NCBI GenBank assembly: GCA_036555725.1
Contig: DATBKU010000057.1
Coordinates: 1-64,000 of the forward strand
Direction: 5' to 3'
From: CALAED01 sp036555725
GTDB taxonomy: Bacteria; Actinomycetota; Actinomycetes; Streptosporangiales; Streptosporangiaceae
DNA length: 64,000 bases
Shown one piece after another: positions 25,493-33,751 of this stretch. The translations under genes and the position numbers were made by a program. The notes under the pieces are model-generated. The model was not told the DNA's origin and did not search any database. It saw only the letters and a program-made list of their open reading frames with translations. Position 1 is the stretch's first letter, and each line of letters starts with the position of its first letter.

Positions 25493-26530
25493 GTGGCGAG
25501 CCGCTCCATCACCATCAAGGACGTCGCTGCCACGGCGGGGGTGGGCGTGGCGACCGTCTCGCGGGTGCTGTCCGGGACCGGCTCGGTCAGCCCGCGCACC
25601 CGCGAGCGGGTGCTGGCGGCCGCCAAACAGCTCGACTACCGGCCCAGCGCGCTCGGCCGCAGCCTCAAGCTGCAGCGCACCGGCAGCATCGGGCTGCTCA
25701 TCCCCGACGTCACCGACCCGTTCAGCGCCGGGCTGGCCGACGGCGTGCTGGAGTGCGCGCGCTCCCTCGGCGAGCACGTGATCCTCGACGTCTCGCGCGA
25801 CGACCCGGCCCGCGAGGCCGAGATCGTCGACCGGTTCGTCGAACAGCGCGTCGACGGCATCATCGCGCTGCCCGCCCGCGGCGGCGCGGCGCACTGGGCC
25901 TCGGCACGGCGGGTCGGGGTAGCCGTCGTCTTCGTGGATCACGGCGCCGACACCGCCGGGGTCCCCGCCGTGCTCGCCGACGACCGGGCGGGCGTGCGGT
26001 CGGTGGTGGAGTACCTGGTCGGCCTCGGGCACCGGCGCATCGGGTTCCTGGGCGGCCCCGCCGCGACCCCGACCGGGCGGCTGCGCGCCGAGGCGTTCAC
26101 CGAGACGCTGCGCGACCTCGACGTCCGGCCCGACAGCGGGCTCGTCGTCCGGGCGCGCTCCAGCCGCGACAGCGCGTACGCCGCGGCGGCCAGCCTGTTC
26201 CAGCGCCGCACCGACCTGACGGCGGTGCTGGCCGGCAACCACCTGCTGGGGGAGGCGGCGGTGCTCGTGGCCCGGGAGTTCGATCTCCGGGTGCCCGCCG
26301 ACGTGTCGATAGCGATGGTCGACGACGTCGCCTGGGCGGAGCTGTGCGACCCGCCGCTGACCGCGGTCGCCCGGCCGGCGGCCGACATGGGCTATCGCGC
26401 CGGTGAGCTGCTGCTACGGGATCCGGGTCGCGCGGGGGAGCGGAGCCGGCGCGACGGCGGGCGGCCCGTCGTGCTGCCGACCGAGCTGATCGTCCGTGGC
26501 AGCTGTGGACCCCCGGCCCGCACGCGTTAG
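25493..26530 (+). CDS. LacI-family transcription regulator
   Basis: 345 aa. N-terminal HTH ITIKDVAATAGVGVATVSRV plus hinge helix (YRPSALGRSLKLQ), then a periplasmic-binding-protein-like sensor domain for a sugar effector. AGGAGG (25481-25486) precedes GTG 25493 by six bases. It is divergent from the MsiK-like ATPase and flanked by two related palindromes, so it probably represses that ATPase and itself. Confidence 0.9.
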   Translation: MASRSITIKDVAATAGVGVATVSRVLSGTGSVSPRTRERVLAAAKQLDYRPSALGRSLKLQRTGSIGLLIPDVTDPFSAGLADGVLECARSLGEHVILDVSRDDPAREAEIVDRFVEQRVDGIIALPARGGAAHWASARRVGVAVVFVDHGADTAGVPAVLADDRAGVRSVVEYLVGLGHRRIGFLGGPAATPTGRLRAEAFTETLRDLDVRPDSGLVVRARSSRDSAYAAAASLFQRRTDLTAVLAGNHLLGEAAVLVAREFDLRVPADVSIAMVDDVAWAELCDPPLTAVARPAADMGYRAGELLLRDPGRAGERSRRDGGRPVVLPTELIVRGSCGPPARTR

Positions 26531-26540
26531 ATTCTCTCCC

Positions 26541-26981
26541 GTGGAAGAGATCGATCGGCGAATTATCGCGTTGCTGGCCCAGGATGGCCGGATGAGCTTC
26601 ACCGATCTCGCCAGGGAGACGGGGCTGTCGGTCTCCGCCGTCCACCAGCGGGTCCGCCGGTTGCAGCAGCGCGGCATCGTCCAGGGCTTCACCGCGCGGC
26701 TGGACCCAGAGGAGATCGGGCTGCCGCTGACGGCGTTCGTGTCCATCAAGCCGATCGATCCGGCCGCGCCCGACGACGCCCCGGATCGGCTCGCCCACCT
26801 CGACGCGATCGAGGCCTGCCATTCGGTGGCCGGCGACGAGAGCTACATCCTCAAGGTCAGGGTCGCCTCGCCCGGCGCGCTGGAGGAACTGCTCCAGCAG
26901 ATCCGCGCCGCCGCCAACGTCGCGACGCGCACGACAGTCGTGCTGTCCACTCCGTACGAGGGCCGCCCGCCCAAGATCTGA
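26541..26981 (+). CDS. Lrp/AsnC-family transcription regulator
   Basis: 146 aa. N-terminal HTH (IDRRIIALLAQDGRMSFTDL, SVSAVHQRVRRLQQRGIV) and a C-terminal RAM domain with the VAGDESYILKVRV strand used for amino-acid binding. GTG 26541 is seven bases after TAGATT (26528-26533); the first three bases of that box are the TAG stop of the lacI-type gene, so promoter and upstream stop overlap. Leaderless start; regulated target unknown. Confidence 0.9.
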   Translation: MEEIDRRIIALLAQDGRMSFTDLARETGLSVSAVHQRVRRLQQRGIVQGFTARLDPEEIGLPLTAFVSIKPIDPAAPDDAPDRLAHLDAIEACHSVAGDESYILKVRVASPGALEELLQQIRAAANVATRTTVVLSTPYEGRPPKI

Positions 26982-27038
26982 GCGCACAGCCCCTCGGGGC
27001 CGCGCAGCCGTGCGCGGGGGCCGGGGCGTTCGGGGGCC

Positions 27039-27947
27039 TCAGCCGTTCGGGGCGAGGGCGTCGAGGACCTCTTCGGCGCTGTCCATCGCGGCCGCCGGGT
27101 CCACACCGAGGCCGCTGACGTCGGGGTCGAAGTTGAGGTCGGCGAACAGCTCGGTCACTCCCTGGGCCGCCAGGTCGGCGAGGTCGGCGCTGATCTCGTC
27201 GTACGAGCCGGTCAGCGGCCGCCGTTCGGGCTGTCCCGCCGCCCGCACGCGGACCACGCCGCGGCAGACGAAGCGCAGCGCCGCGGGGTCGCGCCCGGCC
27301 TCGACCGCGGCCTCCTTGACCACGTCGATCGCGGCGCCCATGGCGGTCAGGTCGGCCCGGCTGGAGCTCACCCAGCCGTCGGCCAGCCGCCCGGCCCGGC
27401 GCAGCGCCGGCGTGGACATGCCGCCCAGGATGATCGGCGGGCGCGGGCGCTGGACCGGCTTGGGATCGAGCCGTACGGACGGCAGCTCATAGAACGGGCC
27501 CTTGTAATCGCTCACGTCGTCGGTGAACAGGGAGTTCAGCGCGGCCAGGAAGTCCTCGGCCCGGGCGCCCCGGCGCTCGTACGGCACGCCGACGGCGGCG
27601 TACTCCTCGCGCATCCAGCCGATGCCGAGCCCGAGGTCGAGCCGTCCGGCGGAGACGTGATCGAGAGTGATGGCCTGCTTGGCCAGCAGCGCGGGAGAGA
27701 AGAACGGCATGTTGAGCACCGCCACACCCAGCCGGATCCGGGTGGTGAAGCCGGCCAGGTACGCCAGTGTGATTCCCGGGTCGGACACGTTCCGGTACGT
27801 CTCGTCGGCCGAGCTCGCCGGATTGACCAGACGCTGCAAGGTCCACAGGGAGTGGTAGCCGAGCTCCTCGGCGCGCCGCGCGACGCGGACCTGGTTGGCG
27901 GGGGTGGCCCAGGAGCCTGACACGGGAACCGCGAATCCGATCTGCAC
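27039..27947 (-). CDS. LLM-class F420-dependent oxidoreductase
   Basis: 302 aa, luciferase-like monooxygenase TIM barrel (QIGFAVPVSG, LGYHSLWTLQ, LGVAVLNMPFFSPALLAKQAITLDHVSAGRLDLGLGIGW pattern split across residues 75-115). Actinobacterial members use F420 or FMN. Substrate unknown. GTG 27947 is seven bases after TAGGCT on the minus strand, a leaderless start. It points away from the ngc-like operon. Confidence 0.85.
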   Translation of the reverse strand: MQIGFAVPVSGSWATPANQVRVARRAEELGYHSLWTLQRLVNPASSADETYRNVSDPGITLAYLAGFTTRIRLGVAVLNMPFFSPALLAKQAITLDHVSAGRLDLGLGIGWMREEYAAVGVPYERRGARAEDFLAALNSLFTDDVSDYKGPFYELPSVRLDPKPVQRPRPPIILGGMSTPALRRAGRLADGWVSSSRADLTAMGAAIDVVKEAAVEAGRDPAALRFVCRGVVRVRAAGQPERRPLTGSYDEISADLADLAAQGVTELFADLNFDPDVSGLGVDPAAAMDSAEEVLDALAPNG

Positions 27948-28112
27948 AGCCAGCAGCCTATGCTGGCGGCCGGGCGAACCCGCGATGCGACCCACCGGCC
28001 CGTCGATTCCTAGCAAGACGGTCGGGAAACAACCAGTCCAGGCGGGGCGGTGGACCGCTCTCAGTGCCTATAACCGCGTATCACAGCTTGGTTGCGGGTG
28101 CGCGGACGGCCC

Positions 28113-28141
28113 TTGACGCCGCGCGGACGGCTTTCTAAGTT
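28113..28141 (+). promoter_or_regulatory. Sigma-A-type promoter of the ngc-like operon
   Basis: TTGACG (28113-28118) and TAAGTT (28136-28141) with a 17-base spacer. It precedes the operator and the truncated ROK reading frame. Confidence 0.7.
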
Positions 28142-28152
28142 CCCAGCATTAA

Positions 28153-28169
28153 TTAGGACAGTTTCTTTA
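28153..28169. promoter_or_regulatory. Imperfect palindrome at the transcription start, candidate ROK/sugar operator
   Basis: TTAGGACAGTTTCTTTA matches its own complement at 11 of 17 positions and resembles TTAGGAAAGTTTCCTAA-like sites seen before actinomycete sugar importers (from memory). It lies about 12 bases downstream of the -10 box, a position suited to repression. Confidence 0.5.
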
Positions 28170-28208
28170 CTGTTTGGTCGTCTTCGTCGGAGGGAGGCCG
28201 GGACTCCG

Positions 28209-28322
28209 ATGGCCGCGTCGACCCATGGCGCGAAGGCGCCCGCGACCCCTCGCCTGATGCGCGCGATCAACGAGCGCGCCGCGCCGGAGGCGTTGTTCGA
28301 ATCCATTGCCCCGACGAAGTAA
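28209..28322 (+). pseudogene. Remnant of a ROK-family repressor (N-terminus only)
   Basis: A 37-codon frame with a GGAGGGAGG ribosome site encodes a peptide containing TPRLMRAINERAAPEALFES. This matches the first helix of ROK regulators (TPSLLRAINDRAALELLLE), which normally continues into an HTH and a kinase-like domain of about 380 residues; here the frame stops after SIAPTK and nothing ROK-like follows. It sits between the promoter/operator and the binding-protein gene. It may be a deletion relic or a retained leader peptide. Confidence 0.55.
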
Positions 28323-28350
28323 TCTTCGAGCCCCCAGGAGAGAAAAGCCC

Positions 28351-29817
28351 ATGTCAGACAACAACCCGGCCGATATCACCGGCCTGCCTGCCGACCCCGA
28401 CCGCCGCCGGTTGCTCCGGCACGTCGGCATGACCGCCCTCATCGCCGGGCCCGGCCTGTCGATGATCGGCGCGTGCGCCACCAGCGGCACCGGCAGCGGC
28501 GAGCCGAGCAAAACGGTCAAGGCCGGCGGCAACGCGGCCAACCCGTTCAACGTCTCGCCGACGGCCCCGCTCGACGTCGTGATCTTCAAGGGCGGCCTCG
28601 GCGACGAGTACGCCACCCAGGTGCACGAGCCCGCGTACGTCAAGAAGTTCCCGCAGGCCAAGATCAAGCACGAGCCGATCGTCGAGATCGGCAAGACCCT
28701 GCGGCCGCGGTTCACGGGCGGCACGAACATCCCGGACGTCGTCGCCAACTCCGGCACCGACCTGATGGACAACAACGCCCTCGTCGCCGACGGCCAGCTG
28801 CAGGACCTCACCCAGCTGTGGGACGCTCCGTCGATCGACGACCCGGGCAAGAAGGTCCGCGACACGGTGCTGACCGGGGCCGTCCAGTCCGGCTACGTCA
28901 ACCAGAAGCCGTACCTGCTCAACTACGTGTCCTCGGCCTACGGCCTTTGGTACAACGCGAAGCTCTTCCAAGAGAAGGGCTGGACGCCGCCGAAGACGTT
29001 CGAGGAGTTCAAGACGCTCGCCGACAAGATCAAAGCCGCCGGGATGATCCCGTACGGCTACGCGGGCAAGAACGCCTCGTACTACCAGTACTGGATGATC
29101 CTGATCTCGGCCGCCAAGATCGCCGGCAACCAGGTGCTCATCGACATCGACAACCTCGCCGACGGCGCGTGGAAGAACCCCGCCGTCCAGCAGGCCGCGG
29201 CCGCCTGGGCCGAGATCGGTGCGAAATACTCCGACAAGAGCTTCCTCGGCCTCATCCACACCGAGGTGCAGACCCGGCAGAACCAGGACAAGGTCGCGCT
29301 CTACCCGTCGGGCTCCTGGCTGGAGAACGAGCAGAAGAAGCAGACCCCCAAGAGCTTCGAGTACGCCGTCGCGCCGACCCCCAGCGTGACCGCCGCCGAC
29401 AAGATGCCCTACGAGGCCGTCCGCGTGGCCGCCGGCGAGTCGTACTTCGTCTCGGCCAAGGGCGAGAACGTCCCCGGCGGCCTGGAGTACCTGCGGATCA
29501 TGCTGTCCAGGGAGGGCGCGAAGGGCTTCACCGAGAAGTCCGGCAGCCTCACCATCGTCAAGGGCGCCGAGCAGGGCCTGTCGCTCTCACCGGGCCTGCA
29601 GAGCGTCAGCAACGTGCTCAGGGCGGCCGGCGACAACATCGTCACCGACAACCGCTTCGAGCTCTGGTACAAGGAGCTGGAGACCGAGCTGCGCAAGCAG
29701 ACCAACCTCCTGATGTTCAGCGGCCTGTCCGCGACGGAGTTCTGCGACAACATGCAGAAGGCGGCCGACAAGACCAAGGCCGACTCCTCCATCGACAAGC
29801 AGACGCGGAGCGCGTGA
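28351..29817 (+). CDS. ngcE: N-acetylglucosamine/chitobiose-type ABC binding protein, NgcE-like
   Basis: 488 aa. RRRLLRHVGM plus a hydrophobic stretch ending IGAC forms a Tat/lipoprotein-like signal. The mature region has features I recognise from the NgcE family: LDVVIFKGGLGDEYA, LRPRFTGGTNIPDVVANSG, LDAPSIDDPGKKVRDT-like text and NYVSSAYGLWYNAKLF. NgcE proteins bind GlcNAc and N,N'-diacetylchitobiose. The two permease genes follow in the same order as ngcEFG; no ATPase is encoded here, consistent with use of a shared MsiK-type ATPase. AGGAG lies ten bases before ATG 28351. Confidence 0.78.
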   Translation: MSDNNPADITGLPADPDRRRLLRHVGMTALIAGPGLSMIGACATSGTGSGEPSKTVKAGGNAANPFNVSPTAPLDVVIFKGGLGDEYATQVHEPAYVKKFPQAKIKHEPIVEIGKTLRPRFTGGTNIPDVVANSGTDLMDNNALVADGQLQDLTQLWDAPSIDDPGKKVRDTVLTGAVQSGYVNQKPYLLNYVSSAYGLWYNAKLFQEKGWTPPKTFEEFKTLADKIKAAGMIPYGYAGKNASYYQYWMILISAAKIAGNQVLIDIDNLADGAWKNPAVQQAAAAWAEIGAKYSDKSFLGLIHTEVQTRQNQDKVALYPSGSWLENEQKKQTPKSFEYAVAPTPSVTAADKMPYEAVRVAAGESYFVSAKGENVPGGLEYLRIMLSREGAKGFTEKSGSLTIVKGAEQGLSLSPGLQSVSNVLRAAGDNIVTDNRFELWYKELETELRKQTNLLMFSGLSATEFCDNMQKAADKTKADSSIDKQTRSA

Positions 29818-29820
29818 CCC

Positions 29821-30729
29821 ATGCGGCAGGGCAGGTACCCGTTCATCGTGGGCATGCTCGCCGCGCCCGTGACCCTGTACGTGGTCTTCGTGATCGGTCC
29901 GTACGCGCAGGCCTTTTACATCGCGCTGACCAACTGGCACGGGCTCGCCAAGGCACCCGTGTTCATCGGGCTGGACAACTTCCGGCGGCTCTTCGATGAC
30001 GAGGTGTTCTGGGCGGCGGTGCGCCACCACCTGATCATCCTGCTTGCCCTGCCGCTGGCCACCATCGCGATCGCGCTGGTCTTCTCCTTCCTGCTCAACG
30101 TCGCGGGCGGGCGGGCCGGACGGCTGACCGGCGTCCGCGGGTCGCCGGTCTACAAGGTGATCTTCTTCCTGCCGCAGGTGCTGGCCGTGGCCGTCATCGG
30201 GGTGCTGTTCCAGGCGGTGTACCGGCCCGACACGTCGGGGATGATCAACGGGCTGCTGGCCAAGGTGGGGATCAACCCGGTCGGCTGGCTGACCGAGCCG
30301 AAGCTGGCGCTGTGGTCGATCATCGGCGTGCTGGTCTGGCAGGCGGTCGGGTTCTATGTCGTGCTGTTCTCCGCCGGCATGGCGTCGATCCCGCAGGACC
30401 TGTTCGAGGCGGCCGCGCTCGACGGGGCGGGCCGGCTGACCCTGTTCTTCCGCATCACCGTGCCGCTGCTGTGGGACACCCTGCAGGTCGGCTGGGTCTA
30501 CTTGGGCATCTTGGCGTTCGACTGCTTCGCGATCGTGCAGGTGCTGTCGGTCGACCGCGGCGGCCCCGACAACGCGACCACCGTGCTGGCCCTGGAGACG
30601 TGGCGGAACGCGTTCACCTACTCCAAGTTCGGCTACGCCTCGGCGATGGGGGTGGCGCTGTTCTTCCTGACCATCACCTTCGCCGCGCTGACCCTGCGCA
30701 TCACCCGGCGCGAGCGCATCGAGTTTTGA
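29821..30729 (+). CDS. ngcF: Sugar ABC permease, NgcF-like
   Basis: 302 aa with six membrane helices and EAA loop EAAALDGAGRLTLFFRITVPL. The N-terminus is short (RQGRYPFIVGMLAAPVTLYV). It begins three bases after the ngcE-like stop. Family assignment rests on the neighbour; by itself it is a MalF-type carbohydrate permease. Confidence 0.82.
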   Translation: MRQGRYPFIVGMLAAPVTLYVVFVIGPYAQAFYIALTNWHGLAKAPVFIGLDNFRRLFDDEVFWAAVRHHLIILLALPLATIAIALVFSFLLNVAGGRAGRLTGVRGSPVYKVIFFLPQVLAVAVIGVLFQAVYRPDTSGMINGLLAKVGINPVGWLTEPKLALWSIIGVLVWQAVGFYVVLFSAGMASIPQDLFEAAALDGAGRLTLFFRITVPLLWDTLQVGWVYLGILAFDCFAIVQVLSVDRGGPDNATTVLALETWRNAFTYSKFGYASAMGVALFFLTITFAALTLRITRRERIEF

Positions 30730-30740
30730 GGGGCTGAGCG

Positions 30741-31649
30741 ATGGCATCCAACACGGACACGGTGACGGCCGTCCGGCCGGGCGTCGTGCCGGTACGGAAG
30801 GCGACCCGGCGCGGGCCGTCGTTCGGGCTGCTGAACGCCCTGTCGCACCTCGCGCTCGTGGTGTGGGCGCTGCTGGTGATCGTGCCGATCGCGTGGACGT
30901 TCCTGGCCTCGTTCAAGACGAACACCGAGATCTTCGGCGACCCGTGGACGCTGCCGCATCACTGGGGCTTCGACAGCTGGGGCCGGGCCTGGGCCAAGGC
31001 GCACATCGGCCGATACATGATCAACACGATCGTGGTGGTGGGCGTCGCCACCTTCGGCACGATGGTGCTCGGGTCGATGGCGGCGTACGTGCTGGCGCGG
31101 TACCGGTTCTTCGGCAACCGGGCGATCTACCTGATGTTCGTCTCCGGCCTGACGTTCCCGGTCTTCCTGGCGCTGGTGCCGCTGTTCTTCGTGGTGAAGA
31201 ACCTCGGCCTGCTCGGCACCTACCACGGCATCATTCTCGTCTACATCGCGTACTCGCTGCCGTTCACGGTGTTCTTCCTGACCGCGTTCTTCCGTACGCT
31301 GCCCACCTCGGTGGCCGAGGCGGCGATGATCGACGGGTGCGGGCACATGAGGACGTTCGTCCAGGTCATGCTGCCCATGGCCAAGCCGGGGCTGGTGTCC
31401 ATCACCATCTTTAACGTGATCGGCCAGTGGAACCAGTACCTGCTGCCGATCGTGCTGCTGCCGGGCGACGCCCAGGACAAGTGGCTGATCACCCAGGGCA
31501 TCGCGGGCATCTCCACGACGGCGGGGTACGAGGCGGACTGGCCGGGGCTGTTCGCCGCGCTCAGCATTGCGATCATCCCGGTGGTGATCGTCTACATCAT
31601 CTTCCAGCGGCAGATCCAGGCGGGCCTCACTGCGGGCGCCGTCAAATAG
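30741..31649 (+). CDS. ngcG: Sugar ABC permease, NgcG-like
   Basis: 302 aa, MalG-type permease with six helices and EAA loop EAAMIDGCGHMRTFVQVMLPM. It ends IQAGLTAGAVK, the expected C-terminus. It follows the first permease by 11 bases and closes the three-gene importer. Confidence 0.82.
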   Translation: MASNTDTVTAVRPGVVPVRKATRRGPSFGLLNALSHLALVVWALLVIVPIAWTFLASFKTNTEIFGDPWTLPHHWGFDSWGRAWAKAHIGRYMINTIVVVGVATFGTMVLGSMAAYVLARYRFFGNRAIYLMFVSGLTFPVFLALVPLFFVVKNLGLLGTYHGIILVYIAYSLPFTVFFLTAFFRTLPTSVAEAAMIDGCGHMRTFVQVMLPMAKPGLVSITIFNVIGQWNQYLLPIVLLPGDAQDKWLITQGIAGISTTAGYEADWPGLFAALSIAIIPVVIVYIIFQRQIQAGLTAGAVK

Positions 31650-31672
31650 GACGCGCTGGATAGCCTGTGCCG

Positions 31673-32542
31673 GTGCGTATCGGCGTGAACGTTCCCAATT
31701 TCGGACCCGGCACCGACCCCGCGATGCTGCGGAGCTGGGCGCAGACGGTCGAGGGGCTGGGCTACGACCTGCTGATGGTCTCCGACCACGTCGTGGTGAC
31801 GCCCGACGTCGCCGAGCAGTACCCGGCGCCGTTCTACGAGCCGTTCACCACCCTGTCCTGGCTGGCCGGGATCACCCACCGGGTACGGCTGGGCACCACG
31901 GTGCTGATCGTGCCGTACCGGCACCCGCTGCTCATCGCGCGGATGGCCGCCAACCTCAACCGGCTCAGCGGGGGACGGCTGGTGCTCGGCGTGGCGGCCG
32001 GGTGGGCGCGGCAGGAGTTCGAGGCGCTCGGGGTTGCGTTCCGGCAACGCGGGGCCCTGACCGACGACCACCTGCGGGCCGTCCGCACCGCCTGGGCCGA
32101 CGAGGCCGACTACCGCGCCGGGCCGATCCCGATCTGGGTCGGCGGCAACAGCGATGCCGGCATCCGCCGGGCGGTGCGCCTGGGCGAGGCGTGGCATCCG
32201 CTGCGGCTCACCGTGGACCGGCTGCGTGCGGGCCTCGACCGCATGAAGGCCATCGCCGACGAGGAGCGGCGCCCGGTGCCGCTTCTTGTCCCGCGGATCA
32301 TCCTGCGGCTCACCGGCACGCCGCTCACCGGCGTCGACCGGCTGGCCGGCGAGGGCACGATCGACCAGGTCATGGGCGACCTCGACCAGTTGCGGCTGCT
32401 CGGCGCCGAAACCGTCGTGCTCGACCCGTTCGCCGGCGACCCGCGCGAGACGCTGCACCCGGAGCCGGCCTGGCAGGCGCTCGCGACCGTGGCCGCCCAT
32501 TGGGACCTCGACACCCACCATCCAGGATCGGAGCAACGGTGA
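31673..32542 (+). CDS. LLM-class F420-dependent oxidoreductase
   Basis: 289 aa luciferase-like TIM barrel (RIGVNVPNFGPG, LGYDLLMVSDHVVV, RVRLGTTVLIVPYRHPLLIARM, GRLVLGVAAGW). GTG 31673 lies six bases after TAGCCT (31661-31666), a leaderless start; GTG 31667 is also in frame. The stop overlaps the deaminase start, so the two are co-translated. It is not closely similar to the LLM protein at 27039-27947. Substrate unknown. Confidence 0.86.
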   Translation: MRIGVNVPNFGPGTDPAMLRSWAQTVEGLGYDLLMVSDHVVVTPDVAEQYPAPFYEPFTTLSWLAGITHRVRLGTTVLIVPYRHPLLIARMAANLNRLSGGRLVLGVAAGWARQEFEALGVAFRQRGALTDDHLRAVRTAWADEADYRAGPIPIWVGGNSDAGIRRAVRLGEAWHPLRLTVDRLRAGLDRMKAIADEERRPVPLLVPRIILRLTGTPLTGVDRLAGEGTIDQVMGDLDQLRLLGAETVVLDPFAGDPRETLHPEPAWQALATVAAHWDLDTHHPGSEQR

Positions 32543-32964
32543 CACCCGACGACGAACGCTTCCTGCGCAGGGCCATCGATCTCGCCGCCGCGGCGCGGGC
32601 GGCCGGCAACCCGCCGTTCGGCTCGCTGCTGGTCGGCCCGGACGGCGGCGTGCTCGCCGAGGAGCAGAACACGACCATCACCGACGGCGACATCAGCGCC
32701 CATCCCGAACAGAAGCTGGCCCGGTGGGCGGCCCGCGAGCTCGCCGCGGAGACCGCCGCGGGCACCACGATGTACACCAGCTGCCAGCCCTGCAACATGT
32801 GTACGGGCGCCATTGAGCGCTCCGGCCTCGGCCGCGTCGTGTTCGCCCTGTCCGGTGATCAGCTCAACGCTCTGAAACCGGGCGGCGGCTTCCCGCCGGT
32901 GCCGCAGGAGGGCCCGGCGTTGTACGACGAGGCCCGCCGGCCGGTCGACGGCTACTACTCCTAG
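32539..32964 (+). CDS. Cytidine/deoxycytidylate-type zinc deaminase
   Basis: 141 aa. The zinc motif is HPE (residues 55-57, instead of the common HAE) and PCNMC (84-88). The fold and the N-terminal NPPFGSLLV segment match nucleoside/guanine/tRNA adenosine-type deaminases. The Glu needed for proton transfer is present. It shares four bases with the upstream LLM oxidoreductase, so the pair may act on one heterocyclic substrate (inference). Confidence 0.85.
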   Translation: MTPDDERFLRRAIDLAAAARAAGNPPFGSLLVGPDGGVLAEEQNTTITDGDISAHPEQKLARWAARELAAETAAGTTMYTSCQPCNMCTGAIERSGLGRVVFALSGDQLNALKPGGGFPPVPQEGPALYDEARRPVDGYYS

Positions 32965-33121
32965 GTCCATTCGCGGCGGCGCAGGCCGGTGATCCAGGAT
33001 CCACCCGCCTGCGGTGCCGCAGGTCCGGGCAGCTGATTGGCATCGCGTCTAGTCAGTCGTATGAGTCATGTGTAATAATTTTCTTACAGATGAAGGCAAT
33101 GCCTGACAGGATGGCGAGGGC

Positions 33122-33496
33122 ATGCACGCTGATGGGGGAGCTCTGGATCCGGCGCGGCTGCCGCTCGTGGTCGCCGCCCTGGACCATCCGCAGCGCCTCA
33201 AGGTGATCGCGGCGCTGCGCGGCGGCCGGCAGTACGTCAGCGCGCTCGCCCGTGAGCTGAAGATCAGCCGTCCACTTCTCTACCTGCACCTCGAGCGACT
33301 GGAAAAGGCGGGTCTGGTGACCGGGTCGCTGGAGCTCGGCGGCGACGGCAAGGCCGTCAAGTGGTTCGAGCTGGAGCCGTTCGACATTCGCCTGACACCC
33401 GAGGTGGTGGCCGAGGCCGCAGCGGCTCTGCCCGCGCAACGCAGACCGGCCTTGCCGAGGCCGGCGGACGAACACGGAGAAACGGATGGATGGTAG
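33122..33496 (+). CDS. ArsR-family helix-turn-helix regulator
   Basis: 124 aa. The winged HTH spans about residues 14-80 (LDHPQRLKVIAALRGGRQYVS, LKISRPLLYLHLERLEKAGLV) followed by a short tail. No Cys metal site is visible. It overlaps the next small membrane gene by 11 bases and heads a group that ends in a dead ABC exporter, suggesting it once regulated that exporter. The 157-base upstream gap contains AT-rich TGTGTAATAATTTTCTTAC (33069-33087) where a promoter is likely. Confidence 0.82.
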   Translation: MHADGGALDPARLPLVVAALDHPQRLKVIAALRGGRQYVSALARELKISRPLLYLHLERLEKAGLVTGSLELGGDGKAVKWFELEPFDIRLTPEVVAEAAAALPAQRRPALPRPADEHGETDGW

Positions 33497-33749
33497 CTGG
33501 GTTCCGCTGATCGTCATCGGCGGGATTGTGATCATGGTGGTCGCCGTGATGCTCGGCGTGGTGGGGCGGACGGCGGCGCAGGCCGCGGCTCGCAAGCGGG
33601 AGGCGGACTCCGACGCCCTGCACACTGACCGCTACCGGCAGCTCGCGGAGGAATGCGCGATCGGTCTCCGGCACACCGCCCAGGAGCTCGGAAAGCTTAC
33701 CGAGCGGGTCGCCGCGATCGAGAAGCTGCTGCGGGACGTGGGGGAGTGA
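33486..33749 (+). CDS. Small membrane protein with C-terminal coiled coil
   Basis: 87 aa. An N-terminal transmembrane helix (VPLIVIGGIVIMVVAVMLGVV) is followed by a long charged helix with heptad character (AARKREADSDALHTDRYRQL; LGKLTERVAAIEKLLRDV). Similar proteins occur beside ABC-transporter/regulator sets in actinomycetes, but I know no function. It overlaps the ArsR gene and ends two bases before the ABC pseudogene. Confidence 0.75.
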   Translation: MDGSWVPLIVIGGIVIMVVAVMLGVVGRTAAQAAARKREADSDALHTDRYRQLAEECAIGLRHTAQELGKLTERVAAIEKLLRDVGE

Positions 33750-33751
33750 CG

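Noticed and set aside
27948..28112. DasR site controlling ngcEFG
   Set aside because: ACCAGTCC at about 28031-28038 is the only resemblance; the palindromic ACTGGTCTAGACCAGT-type site is absent.
28209..28322. Ordinary small gene
   Set aside because: The peptide matches only the first helix of ROK proteins and stops abruptly, so a remnant is the better reading.
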